A stretch of DNA of 64,000 nucleotides, from NCBI RefSeq assembly GCF_009727055.1, contig NC_052357.1:86325231-86389230 (forward strand), read 5' to 3'. Below, one piece after another: positions 12,134 through 25,344 of this stretch (within the stretch, counting starts at the first letter, position 1; each line of letters begins with the position of its first letter). Source of the DNA: Benincasa hispida (lineage: Eukaryota > Streptophyta > Magnoliopsida > Cucurbitales > Cucurbitaceae). Both the position numbers and the translations under genes were made by a program. The notes under the pieces were generated by a model, which searched no databases, was not told the DNA's origin, and saw only the letters and a list, made by a program, of their open reading frames with translations.

Positions 12134-14184
12134 CATTTTTTAAATTTTGTGTGATACGATATATTTTAAAAAAATAATATGTTGAACAATATTTTTAAAT
12201 CATACATATTTTTTTCCAAAAATAGATTTATTTGATAAGTATATTTGTTGTTTGTTTTAATTTTTTTTTTTTGGAAAATAGTTGTTAAATGAAGTTTTGA
12301 ATCTCTGTTTATGCTAAAAGATTGGAATTTTCATGGAGAATTATTATTATTGTTGTTTTTTTTTACCATGATCGAGTAAAATAATTTTTTTGAAAAATAT
12401 TTATTTAATGATTAATATTCAGGGATTTATTCTCATTTAAAATAAAATTATTGATTTTTTAATAATAAAATAAAAATAAAAATAAAATTTAAACATATTA
12501 GGTAGATAAATATTTTTTTTAAAAGAAAAAATCGAGTTGGAATAGAAAATTAAGGCAAGAAACTTTAAAATTTAAACTTATTATGTAGATAAATTTTTAT
12601 AAATTTTTAATATTGATAGACACAGATAGATTTCTATTAACTTTGATTTAAGAGATTAAAATTTTACTTTTTTTATTTTTGAAAATACTCTGTGTTCTTC
12701 ATATTGTTTTTATGGGAGGTAAGAAGTGCAAATTTGTTTGGTTAGATGGTGGTATTTGAAAAAGAAAATCAAATATTAAGTACTTGTGAGGGCAATGATT
12801 AAAGCATTGATATTGACATTAAACTATAAATTTTAAACACTAAGATACATGCTTACCACTTAATTTGATGAGACGTTTTAAACTTATTGGATTATAATAT
12901 AACTTAAATCATATGTTTGTGCAAATATTATTTTGTTTTATCCTTTTTAATACAACAAAGTGAAGATTGAACTAAAATGATAATTAGAGTCTATAATTTT
13001 ATGATAGTAAAATTATATATAATGGACTTTTAAGTAAGGTCAAAATTATGGACACTTTCAATCCTCTTACCTTCTCCCATAAATTAAATGGAAGAATAAC
13101 CAAAGGGAAATTTAAGAGAGGTAATAAAACAATATTTGAGTACATTCATTATTTCATAATTTAAAAAATTTTAAAAATTTATTATAATATCATTTCGATC
13201 CTTATATTTTTAAGTTGAACTTTTTAATATTTTCAATTGTCCAATGTCATCGTACTTTCAATCAATCTTAAATTAAGTCCCTCAATATTAATTTTTATGC
13301 AAAGGAATAGAGTATATAGATTGTTTTTCAAAATTTATAGTAAAATGATAATCACTTACAAAAAAAAAAAAAAAAAAAGCCAAATAATAAGTTAACTTTA
13401 GAGACTAAATTTAAGATTTATTAGAAGTACAAAAACTAAAATTGAATAATAGAAAATACAAAAACTAAAATAAAACAAACTTCAAACTATAGAGACCAAC
13501 ACAATATTTTGATCTAAAATATTTTTAAAAAGAAGAAAGAAAGACTTATCACGTGATAAACTATGATTGAACAACCAAATAAATTGTGACTGAACAACTG
13601 AATAGGTCAACGATGGTGTAGTGCATAATTCTCTCAATTTTTTTAGAATTTTTTTTTAATACTATTGTAATATCTATTACTCTCCTTAATTATTTGATAC
13701 GCCATTAAATGATATATTGTTTTTTAATTTATTTCGTAGAGCTTGTGTAATTTACACAGTAAGAAATGAATGAATGTATTATGAAATATTTGGCCGGTAT
13801 TAGAAATTTTGAAAAGAAAAATTGTGTTATTTTTTCTACAGATTATTAATTAAAAAAAAATGTGGGACCAGATTAGGATGTGGTTTGGTATGGAAGTTAT
13901 CCAAAAGTGGAGAAACTCATTGCCACATCAGCTGACAGTGCTATATTCTTTCCTTCCCAAATCTGTGGGTGTATTATCAAAAGAAGAGCTAACCCTAGCA
14001 CCCAGAAATAGCCCATACCCTCTCCAAAATATATATATTATATAGACATGGTTTGTTTTTACCACTCTTTTCTAACCTTTTTTTAGGCTCACTATATTTC
14101 TAACATTGGACTTTATTATATACCCTAATTTTATTTTCACGTATTTGTAGTTTAATTGTGTCAAATTATAGGTTGCATGAATTT
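12134..14184. other. AT-rich intergenic DNA flanking the MULE
   Basis: No gene is supported. The only distinctive part is about 13,855-14,060. It has more balanced composition, GCCACATCAGCTGACAGTG and GATTAGGATG words, and a TATATATATTATATA stretch at its right edge. It looks like a plant promoter with no gene behind it, because the MULE begins 125 bp later. Confidence 0.45.
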
Positions 14185-14629
14185 GGAAAATTTTACAAAA
14201 TCATCTAAAAAAAATTCTATGACTAACATCATTCTAAAAGTTTGTTTGTCAATGACCATTTTGCCATGTGAAATGTCAGATTTACCTCCAAAATTAAAAC
14301 CTCTTCTCAACCTGCCAACCTTCTTCCTCCTTCGACGATTTCTTCCGCGATCTAACAAATTTATTCAATGCAAAGCATTTATTTTCAACTAATATTCTAC
14401 CAACATTGAATGCTAGTGATATCATGAATTGAAGGTCACTCTCAATTATTCACTTTCAATTGAACTTTCCAACTTCTTCTCCCATTATTCTCTCAGAGTT
14501 TTAGTCCAACATTCTCATTGTTGATCACTTTCATCTTCGTTTAGAGCAAGTTTGTTCCTCAGAATCAGAAATAGAGAGAATGTAAGTGCTTACGGAGTAT
14601 TTTTCTTCCAATATTGCTTTCTTAAAAAT

Positions 14630-14890
14630 ATGAGATCGCTCGACATAATGTAAGTGATCATTTAATATTATATTCTTGATCACTTAACTAAATGATCATT
14701 TACATAACTATGGGTGATCTCTTATAATTTGTTGGTCGATCACTTATTAGTTACTGGGCGGTCTATTATAATTTAATGGGCGATCGTATATGACTTACTG
14801 GGCGATCACTTATTACTTATTGGGCAATATATTATAACTTACTGAGTGATCACTTATTACTTATTGGATGATCGCTTATTTTAATAACAA
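14630..14890. repeat. Subterminal GATCACTTATTACTTATTGGGC-type repeats
   Basis: About eight imperfect units of roughly 30 bp, each built around GGGCGATCACTTATTACTTA with GATC cores. They lie just inside the left end of the MULE. Similar GATC/ACGATCGTTTAG arrays lie at 36,815-36,990, 43,565-43,760, 44,430-44,560 and 47,465-47,660 in MULE-derived DNA. Confidence 0.7.
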
Positions 14891-15467
14891 ATTGAATCTA
14901 ATTGTCAATTTTCTGATTACATATCAAAGACACTGATTCGTATCTTTGTTTGATTTGATGGGGAATGAGATTCGTTCAAAACCAATTATGTTAGAGGTCA
15001 TATGAAAGGTCTGAACGTCAGAAATGATATAACTTATAGTGAACTAGTGAGTATTCAGCACCAATGACTAAATATATATCCAGATACGTTTGATATACAC
15101 ATTAAATTTTGTTACAACTTATTAGTCCCAACTCCCCCAATTGACATAGTCGAAAATAAAGACCTTAACTTTTCTTTAGAAGGTAGTGATGCATCCCGGA
15201 TTCCTTGGTTTGTATCAGTTACACCTCGCAATATTCTTAGAGTAGACACAGATAATATGTACTAGCATTGCAATCTAAGAATTCGAACCATTAAAACTAG
15301 ACAAAACTTTGGGTTAGCAACTGTTCCAACACATAATATTCCTACTATATCTTCACTAGATGAGAATATTGAGCCATGCAACCTAGGGGATGACAGAAAT
15401 GAATATTGGATTAGTCACAACATCCAATCTAGATGCTCTTCGCAGTTCGATACTAACCATGTATATG

Positions 15468-17600
15468 TGAAGGAACTCTAAATCTAGAGAATTAGTAAGC
15501 AGAAGCGGATCATTCCAAACTCCAATGTGAAAGAACATAAACATTTACAATCAAACGAAAAAAAGTTATGTATCAAAGGTAAATTACAACATACTTCTTA
15601 ATCTAAATACAAAGGATCAAGTATAATACCTTTGAAGAACCATTTCTTCTAGTATTCCCTCGAGCTATCACCAATGCGTCCAACAACATGAATGCAACAA
15701 GCCTATGGAAAATTCACGATCACCAGCGAGTACAACTCGATCCTCAACCCTTGAATAGGAACTGCACACTACCACTCGATTACCTTGGTATTCTCGGTGT
15801 GAGAATCCAGGAGGTATTCTCGTTGTGAGAATCTAGGAGGTGTGGGCTCTTTATGAATTTGGATAGAGGGATGGAGGAACTAGATGATCGAGTATGCAAT
15901 AACCAATCGTTTAGAAGAAGAAGTCTATCGTATAGACTTGCTACTCGATCGTGTAGAAAGCGAGTTCTATTGTATAGAAAACTCGATAATTATCGTTTAC
16001 TCTCTTGAATATGAAAACGATCACTTGATGCGTGTGTCATGTGGTATGAATAATGAAAACTATTTCATCTTTATTCATCAGTTGGCCATAAACCGTGTAT
16101 AACCACCCATTAAGTTGGTTATTGGAGAAAAAGAAAACTAATTAGCTCATAATTAATAATTATAAAAAAATATAATAATTAACTTATCATATTATATTTA
16201 TAACCTTTAGTTTTAATATTGCATCATATGCAACGTATAAACCATAGTTTTTCTCTCTCTTTTTTATTATGGCATTTAATATAAATCACATTTATATTAA
16301 TTCCTCCAATTAAATAATGTATCAAATACATTAAATCAAGCATATCACATATAATTGAATTAATCTAATTATATCATATATAATTAAATTTCCTCTTGTT
16401 AATTTGAACATTTCAAATTAATCCAAAAACTGATTCTCAACTTGAATCTATTGAGCTACCAAGGGGACCTTATGGACCTATAGCTTGAAGCTCTAATGGT
16501 ACGTGAGTAACTGACTAAACTCTTTAATCACGATATCCACCATTTGTTAACTGTCGGACACTTCACTAAAGATCGACAACTGCACTCTTTACACTACATA
16601 TATACCTATGTTCATTGGATATAATCAATCAATAATACGACGACTCTTCATGAATCACTTGTAGGTACAACTAGGCCAATTTACCGTTTTGCCCATGTAG
16701 TTACATTTAACTCCTTAAGTACCATTGATTCCTCTAAGGAACAATAAATCATAGTCCCACTATGACTAAACCCTTCTTAGGCCAAAAGAAAGTGTGGCAC
16801 CACATTGTTCAAGTCCCGGAATCAGCCCTTAAGGGAGTAATTTATCTACTTATCCATGCTTCGCAGAAGGAGTGAATTCCATCTTGTGTAGCTGAGTTCC
16901 TAACTCCCCAATCAAACGAATCCTCAAAGTGGTAGGTTTGAGTCGGCAATCTGGCCACTCGCACCCATGCAAATCAAAGGTAGGCAGAAGTTCACAACTC
17001 ACTCAAGATTAAGGTCATGTTACCTATAGTCATCATAGTGAAATGAAATTCTCAATTATGAATGGTGTTATATAATGAGACTTAACATTTCATGATCCGA
17101 TCTTATACAGACTCCTTTGTATAGAGCATCTCTGCTTGCATGTCTAATACACGAATGATCAGGATCAGACCATTTGTAGTACTTTACAACATTTGTAACA
17201 CCTATAAAGTGAGCCACACTCATAGTGTCACAGGATAAGGTATCCCTCCTTTATCCATATAATACAGACCATTTAGGTTATCACTTAAAGCACGATCCAC
17301 TTGTGTGTCTCCACATATATGCTTAAGTTACAACAATAACCATGGATCTTAGTTTATTGGTTTGCAGTTAATGCAACTAAAATATCTCATATTTCATAGA
17401 CTAAAGTAAATAAAATATCTCATATTATAAACCAAAAAATCGCTTGTTCATACAAGTGTTTACAAACTACAGGACCGTATGAGATTTAGGGTATCAACCC
17501 TAACAATCTCCCACTTGTCCTAATGCTAGTGGGGTGTACAAGATAATCATATTACAAGTACACAAAACAATAAACTAGGGCACAAACGCCCAATACAACA
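15468..17600 (-). mobile_element. Solo LTR of a copia-like family (2,133 bp), TSD ATATG
   Basis: The plus-strand ends are TGAAGGAACTC and CAATACAACA, that is TG...CA on the minus strand. ATATG flanks both sides (15,463-15,467; 17,601-17,605). Excision leaves the host MULE transposase frame continuous, which confirms the borders. A copia polypurine-tract-like AAGTGGGAGAT followed by TGTTAGGG lies 95 bp inside the right edge, so the unit may be an LTR plus a short stretch of internal DNA; the TSD supports the full 2,133 bp as the inserted piece. No protein is encoded. Confidence 0.8.
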
Positions 17601-18740
17601 ATATGGACAATCTTTAGGACCACAAATAATTCCAACATCTTCCATTCATGTTACAACCCCACCTGTTCTCATCCTACTTGTGGTGATGCCTTCAATTCAA
17701 ATGCATTCTACTATTCCAACTCAACCATTTAAAGATATACTCATACCATCGGAGGACCCGTCGTATGACAATCTTATCACAATACCTCACAACTGTTTGA
17801 ATGACGATGATATAAAGGTTGGATAGATTTTCTTTTCAAAGTATGATGTATCAATTAAATTGTCGATGCTTGTAATAAAAAAGAACTTTGACTATCGTGT
17901 AAATGTTGGGATTGGTGTCCTCATTCTCCTGGAGCCTTGTTGTTTTGTACAGATACACATTGTTTGATGAATAAAATAAGTGTTATTTAATTCTGGCATT
18001 TACTTATATCCAATAAACAAAGCTCCTTGGTTATCTTATGTGAACTTAAGCATATAAATGTGATATACAAGTGGATCATGCCTTAAGTGATAACCTAAAT
18101 AGGTATGTAGTATAAGGATTAAGGTGGGATACCTGATCCTGATGACACTACGGATATAACCCGCTTTGTAGAGGTTTGCAAGTGTTGTAAACTACTACAG
18201 ATGGTAGATTCTAACCATTCATGTGGAAACGTGCGAGCAGGGGTGTCCTATACAAAGAGTTTATATATGACCTGAATCACAAGATGACTAGACTCTGTAT
18301 ATAACGTTGTTGATACTAGAGACTTGCATCTCACCTAAACGACCATAGGTGACACAACCTCAATCTTGAGTGTTTTGGAAACTCCTGTCTTTGAGGGCGA
18401 TACTTTGATTAGTATGGTGAGAGTGGCCAGATTGCCAACTCAACATGCCTACCTTTTTGGGGACTTGTCTGATCTGGGAGTTGGGAACTCAATCCACAAG
18501 ATGAAATTCACCCATTTTCCAAATCAGGGATAAGTAGAGAGATTACTCCCTTAAGGGGCTCATTCCGTGGCTTGAACATAGTGGCCACAACTTCTCTTTG
18601 GAAGAGAAGACTTAGTCATAGTAGAACTATGACTTATGTTCATTAGAGGGATCAAAAGTACTTAAGGAGACAGATATAACTATAGAAGCATAACGATTAT
18701 TGGCCCAACTGTACTTACGAGCTATCTGTGAAGGGTTGTC

Positions 18741-20603
18741 TGTCACGATAAAATTGATCTTATGTCACACAATGCATGGATGCATATGATGCAAGTTCAT
18801 GTCCCCGTAACCAGTTTCCTGGCAATGGCGCCATAAACTTGTTACGGTAAAATTGCTTCCTTATTAATGATGCATGCGTTAATGAACTCAATTTATGCAA
18901 TACTATTTCTAGATATGCGTTATTAATGGATGCTCTTGTAGTATGCTGTATGTTGTCACAAGTTTCCTTACGTTGGAACTAAGTGTAATTCCACCGCAAG
19001 TTTCTCAGTGTGATCCGAGGTCAAACACAGGGACTGTTTGAGGTTATTGCGTTATGTTTATGATACATGCGACTAGGTTTTTTTTTTCTTTTCAATTTAA
19101 TAAAAGTATTTGTGTACAAGTATATAAAGTTGCAATAAAGTGAAGGAAAGCAATAAAAATGCGATAATAAAATAAAATGCAGTAAACCTAAGCTAAGATG
19201 GCAAAAGATACAAGCGGCATGATCTAAAATATTGAGGGCAAGGCTGGCTGTGAAGATTATACACAGATCATGTGATGCGATGGCAAGTCTTATGTACGAA
19301 GCAGAAAGAGAAAGATAACTAATATAAACATCGGAAGTTCCTTAATTGTGTTAAAATGATAAGTATGGTTACACCTTTCAGTGATCAGCCGCATTCTCAT
19401 ATGTCTGTGGTGAAACAGAGATGAACCTGATGAACGCAAGGTTGCTTCTATTCTTGGAAGTACTACTCGTTCTAGTTAACGCATTCTTCTGACCTTCTCT
19501 CGATAGATCAGAATGACATCTTCACTTCTTCTCTCATAGGTGAAGATGTCATGCTCATGCCTTAGCTAAACGCAATTATCTCTCTAACACAGATTAAGTA
19601 CTCGTTTAATTCATATTGACTACCCGGGGATCAAGAACACTTCATGAAGAAAACGATAAACGGAGGAACGAAAATAGACAGAGAAGTGGTAATGAAAACG
19701 ATCGAGACATTCAATATATCTATTTAGCGTCTGATACATGGTGTGTGAATGAAGAGATAAAGAAGATGAGATACACTGATGAAAAGAGATAGAAACAAAT
19801 ACAAATAAGTGCCAACGTCTCAACACCGATTTGGATGGAGATTTGCTTGCCAGAATGGATGGATTGTGTGGAAGGATGAGCTTCTCTCCTAGGCTTGCTT
19901 AATCGGTAGAAGGGATCTGAGTATAGAGCTTCACGGCGGGGATCTGGCAGATTAACACTAAGACTCACCTCTCGGCCTTGCGTCTTCTTCTTCCCGGATT
20001 TCTTCAGTTTAACACTCAGCTCAGCCTCTTTCTCAATATAATAGCAGCAATTAGCCCAGTATCGAGTAACCTCTTTTTTTGTGAATTCTATGGGGTATTT
20101 ATAGGTGAAGATCTTTTGACTCTGGCCTTGTGGTCCCCACTTGTTGTTATGGAAATTCTGATGATGGAGGGATATTATTCCTTCTGTTATGCAATCAGAC
20201 AGTCAAATCTGCACAACCGTTCGGCGTACACGTGGCATAATCCTCCGCATTTGCGTTGCTCAGCTGCATCTTTCGATCGAGTGTTCGCATGTGGTGTTGT
20301 TTTGCGTATGCGGGTGAAAGTCAGCTCAGGATCGACTGTCGCATTGCGCCGTCATTGCATTAATCGCCTTTTCATTGTTGATTAATGGGTGCAATATGTC
20401 AAAGATGCGTTGGTCAGTTTGTCTTGAGCCTTAATTGCAAACGGTGACTTGGTTTCCTGCAAAATAGAGTAGAAATCTCCTCTCCTTCTATCTTAATGAT
20501 GTTAGTTCGTGTAATTGTGATAATTCAGAATTATTGTATTTCTAAGCTAATTTTCATACCTAGATAAGACAGTATAAATAATTTGTATTTCTACAAGTTA
20601 TCA
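18741..20603 (-). repeat. 3' LTR of the gypsy element (1,863 bp)
   Basis: On the minus strand it runs from TGATAACTTGTAG to TTTTATCGTGACA. Relative to the other LTR it keeps an 804-bp stretch (19,662-20,465) and lacks about 45 bp near 20,561. A second LTR-end-like sequence preceded by a primer-site-like GGCAATGGCGCCA lies 99 bp inside its outer edge (18,821-18,840). Confidence 0.88.
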
Positions 20604-20620
20604 CACCCCCAAATTTAGAT
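20591..20620 (-). other. Polypurine tract next to the 3' LTR
   Basis: Directly inside the LTR edge (20,603/20,604) the minus strand reads AAATTTGGGGGTG before TGATAACTTG. This is the expected start site for plus-strand DNA synthesis. Confidence 0.75.
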
Positions 20621-22198
20621 ATATGCTTGTCCTCAAGCATATCTTCTACTAAGGCAATAAAGCTCAATTTCTATCCTATATTTCAGCGTCAATTGGTTGC
20701 TCCGACTGTTATACTTAGGCACATTCCTTGACATCGTAATTTCTTTCTATCCTTGTTAATTCTTAACAAGCCCGTACTTTATTCTTCTATATAACAAAAT
20801 TCTGCTCAAAGATGCTTTTCTAATTTTTTTTCAAAATAGAATGTTTATCTCTTCTTGTCAAAACACTTGATATATCTACATACAGTGGTCAAAATTTTTC
20901 CGTCATTTACTAGAGACAGTTGGTCATGGTTACACTCTTCATTTTGGCCTGTCCCCATAGGTGTCATGCGAACATCCAACTATGGTTGTGTGCCAATCTC
21001 AACTTTAACTCATGATATTCAGAGGAGTTGTCTCTTGCATTTTTTTTATTATATGTTTTTTTTAATACTGCGTTGATCTTGGAAACCCATCTTCGTTTTA
21101 GCTTGCTCCTACGAGTGTTCATATGAACATCCAACTACGAGCAGGCTCCTTTCACAACTAAACTCTTATCAAGTTGGAAACATTTTATTTTTTCCCTTGT
21201 ACTGACATTGGAGTTTTGCATAAAAGGATTTTTTTTTCAAAATAGAAAATGAACGCATGTTCTTAAATACTGCATATTCTTGATCTTATCTGCTCAGACC
21301 TTCCCTACCCCCAAATTTAAAGATGAGCAAGGTTCTCATTGCATTGTTTCGATAGAATAGACAAACACTTAGAAGAAAAAAAAAATCAAAAAGAAGGTTT
21401 GAGCAGAACTTTGAAAGATAAAGAAGTAAAGTACTACTAAACTAAGAATTAACTAAGTGTTAGTCAGAATTTATAAAGTATGAGAAATGTTTCTAAGTAT
21501 AAACATATATTACATCATAGCAACACAATGAAAAACACAAAAGTAAAAGATTCAGAACATTGCAAAGATTGACAAAGGATGATAAAGAGAAAGGCACAGG
21601 CAAAAAGTAGAGTGAATATGTACTCATTGTATTGAATATTAACAAAGTATACAAATAATTATAAATTAACGCAATACAAAATTGTGTGCCTGTACAAGAA
21701 TTAAAGAATTGATTAACTTTTAAAATTTAATTCAGATGGGTGCACGCTAAAAAGTAGCACCGCGCTCCTAATAATGCAAAAACATTTTTGCTGAGGACGG
21801 GAAACAACGCATGCACCCCCGCAACACAACCCCTTAACTAACACATTTCTGGAGGATACCTCAACATAGTGCATTTAGCTAAGGACAGGCAAAGGACACA
21901 TACTCACGCAACACACCCTTCAACGCAATGTATTTGGGTGTAATGGACGTAAAGTGTCTCTTGTTAACTCACAATGTACCTATCATCATATTTCTTATCA
22001 GTATTTATTGTTCTTTTCAATTCATCTAAAACGCAAGTCGAAAAGGACTTTGCGGTGTTTAATGCTTCATCCAATCATTCACAAAAATTTATGAACGGCG
22101 CTACTAAATCTAAGGAATAGAAATGCATATGAAAGTGTATTGAAAGGAAATGCATAAAGCATTAAAGACTAATTCTAATGAGCAGTAAATAATGACAT
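20621..22198 (-). other. Non-coding 3' internal region of the gypsy element
   Basis: About 1.6 kb between the integrase end and the polypurine tract without a coding frame. It contains TGCTTGTCCTCAAGCAT (an imperfect stem) near 20,623 and pairs of GTGTCATGCGAACATCCAAC-like words near 20,962 and 21,117. The same words recur in the internal part of the element at 38,056, which links the two families. Confidence 0.6.
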
Positions 22199-23400
22199 TT
22201 AGTAGTTGATAAAAGAAAGCTGGAGAGAAAGCATGTAAACATAGATAGGGATGTTGATTGTCAGATGTTTCAGAATTACCGCAATCGCTTCCCCCACAAT
22301 TAGTTTAATCCTGCTTGCCCAAGTCAATGGTGTCCATGCGTCGTTCGAAGTCGCCTCCATAGTAAGGCTTAATTCGCTGACTTTAAATGTGTTGTTCCCA
22401 TCTAAAGTTGTTAGTTCTACTGCGCCATGAGGAAAGATTGTCTTGATTCGGAATGGCTCAGACCAGCGGGACTTCAACTTTCCTCGGAACAACCGAAAAC
22501 GAGTGTTAAATAATAATACATGTTGACCTTCGGTGAATGTCCGATCGTTTATGTGGTCATCATGCCATTTCTTTGTTTTCTTCTTATAGATCTTGGCATT
22601 TTCGTAGGTGTCCTGTCGCATTCGACCAGTTAATTCAATTGCAGCTTTCGGACTTTCCCCGCACTTGCTAAATCAAACTTCAGCTTTTTACATGCCCACA
22701 TTGCCTTACTAACTCGAGCGGCAGATGACAAGCATTTCCAAAGACCAGGGCGTACGGGGACATGCCAATTGGTGTCTTATAGGTAGTCCTGTATGCCCAC
22801 AATGCTTCATCAAGCTTGGGTGACCAATCCTTCCTAGAAGTACTGACTACCTTCTTCAAGATCGTTTTGATCTCTTTGTTAGAAATTTTCGCCTGCCCAT
22901 TAGTCTGTGGGTGATACGCAGTCGCAACTCGATGGCCGACGTTGAATTTTGTCAACAGGTTGGCAATTATGCGGTTGATAAAGTGGGAACCCTCATCGTT
23001 GATTAAGGCTCGTGGCATCCCATATCGAGCAAAAATGTTCTTCTTCAGAAACTTCGCCACTACGGCCGCATCATTCTTGGCGCATGCGATGGCCTCAACC
23101 CATTTTGATACATAGTCAACCGCGACCAGAATATAGTGATGACCTTCTGATGGTGGAAATGGGCCCATGAAGTCAATTCCCCAAACATCAAATAATTCAA
23201 CCTCTAAGATTGACGTCAATGGAATTTCATTTCTTTTAGACATATTCCCCGTTCTTTGACATCTGTCGCATTGCACAACATGGGCATGGGCATCCTTAAA
23301 AAATGTTGGCCAGAAGTAGCCACACTGTAGGACCTTTATTGCAGTCCGCTGCCTCCTAAAATGTCCTCCATATGAGGAATCATGACAAAGCTCTAAAATG
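22199..23400 (-). pseudogene. Gypsy integrase, catalytic Glu changed to Lys
   Basis: The core reads [44 protein letters not shown] downstream frame (22,199-22,621) carries the C-terminal domain, with RFRLFRGKLKSRWSEPF and HGAVEL. The DDE triad should be Asp (DFMGPF), Asp (NDEG) and, 35 residues between them, Glu. The Glu codon is AAA (Lys) at 22,887-22,889, a single G-to-A change. Core and C-terminal parts are in separate frames. The zinc-binding domain is degraded but recognisable upstream to about 23,400. The enzyme would be inactive. Confidence 0.85.
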
Positions 23401-23623
23401 TGTTTGACTTCGCATTCAGGAATGCATCGTTGTAATATATGATCAGGTCTGAGTCGATATGGGAATGGATCGTCCTAAAAATAAAATTTGGCATCATGTC
23501 TTAGCTTTTTCTTCTGCTGGTAAGTATAGTCATCTGGTATTTGTCCGCAAACGATGAAGTTTACTATGTCCGCATACCAGGGAACATTAATGTCTACTAC
23601 CATCAGTAGCTCATGGGGAATCT

Positions 23624-24019
23624 TTACTCAATATCTTTTTCTATCACCTGAACCTCGCAATTTTCCAATCTTGATAAATGATCCGCGACTTGGTTCTCGA
23701 TGCCCTTCTGGTCTTTGATCTCTAGGTCAAACTCTTGCAGTAGAAACACCCAACGTATAAGCCTTGGTTTTGCATCCTTCTTTGTCATCAAGTACTTGAT
23801 CGTAGAATGATCCGTATACAACACAACATCTGTTCCGATTAAGTATTGTCGAAATTTCTCCAGTGCAAACACCACTGCGAGCATTTCCTTCTCTGTGGTT
23901 GTATAGTTTTCCTGCGCATCATTCAACGTTTTACTTGCATAATAAAGAGGATGCAATACCTTATCCTTGCGCTGACTCAAAACTACACCCACAGCATATC
24001 CACTAGCATCGCACATCAA
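23624..24019 (-). pseudogene. Gypsy RNase H domain
   Basis: A continuous 131-aa frame with the RNase H acidic residues all visible: [24 protein letters not shown] and VADHLSR. It is the best preserved part of the polyprotein. It is detached from RT and integrase by stops, so it is a remnant of pol and not a stand-alone gene. Confidence 0.88.
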
Positions 24020-24199
24020 TGCAAGTGGTGCGCTCCAAATTCTGGCGCATCAAAATAGGTGCGGAGATGACCATCTTTCATGTTTGAATGCTTTAGTGAT
24101 GCGTCATCAAAATTATATTTCGTCAGCTTCTAGTAATCACTTAGGGGCCTTGTGATCGGGAGAAGTTAACGAATAAATATCTATACCACGCATGTCAGA

Positions 24200-25031
24200 A
24201 AGCTCTAAGTGTTTTATGGTTCATGGTGGGGGTAACTTGGAAATTGCGTCAATCTTTTCCGATCAACTTCAGAGTACCGGCCTTAAAGTTTTGTGACCCA
24301 TAACTATTCCCTTTCCCCTCTACCACCATAACAGGGAACATTTTCCTACTGTTAAAACAATATTTGTTTGCCACGCATCTTTCAAGATTTTCAAGGTTAG
24401 ATAGACATGAGTATAATTATTGTCAAAAAAGTGCGAAATTCATACCAAAATACCTTCGACTGACTCTCCAAGTATTGAGAATATTGCCCATTAGTATCGT
24501 GAAAATGTGCCTAGCGCATTGCAGAATTAAATTGGCATGCCGCGTAAATGCAAACGACCAAATGGGCACGTGAAGGTTGACGTTGTCTTGGTTCCTCTGG
24601 TGCAATTGCTATCTGTTGTACCCTGATAGCCTTTAAGAAAATAGAAGAATTATTTCCCGAAAGTCTGTCTAACATCTGATCAATGAACGGGAGTGGGAAA
24701 TGGTTCTTTTTAGTGCCAAATTCAGCTTGCGATAATCCGACCCAAATCACCCCCGTAGTCGTTCTCGTGGGATTAATTCATTCTTGTCATTAGTGATGAC
24801 TATCCACCTCTTTCTTTGAAAACACACTGCGGGGCTTATCCAGCTGCTATCAGATATCGGGTAGATGACACCTGCGTCCAACCACTTCACTATTTTCTTC
24901 TTCACGACCTCCCTCATGGCAGGGATCAAACGATGTTGCCTTTCTCTGATCCAGTCTTTCCTTCTTCCAGACGAATCTTGTGCATACAATATGAAGGATT
25001 GATTCCTAGAATGTTTGCCAAGGTCCATCAT
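24200..25031 (-). pseudogene. Gypsy reverse transcriptase, internally deleted and frameshifted
   Basis: Recognisable blocks are EVVKKKIVKWLDAGVIYPISDSSWISPA with TNDKNELIP (24,750-25,031), and HFPLPFIDQMLDRLSGN (24,640-24,710). Between them the conserved block before the palm motif is largely missing, and the YxDD catalytic region could not be found intact. Several stops split it. It is not functional. Confidence 0.75.
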
Positions 25032-25344
25032 AATGCCTTTGCGTTATTTTTTAGGATCTGTATGAGCACATCTTCTTTTCCTTACTCAACGATGCGTAAA
25101 TGATAACCGATAATGTGTCGTTATTTCCTAAGTAAGCATACTTAAGGTGCACGGGCAATGACTTTAACTCTAGCACAGGTGGATCTTCCTAAGATGGCTT
25201 AATGCGTTGTGATGTCCGTTCAGATAACTTGAGCGGTTCATAATTTGATTCAATATGAATTGCGGCGCAATCTTCCTTCAACATTGCGTCGATTTCCAAT
25301 TCTTCTTCCTCTAGCTCCTCCAGGGGTTCGTGCAAAGGCTCTTC

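Noticed and set aside
19978..20385. A 135-aa protein within the left gypsy LTR.
   Set aside because: It lies entirely in LTR DNA, most of it in the segment deleted from the other LTR, and runs opposite to the element's transcription.
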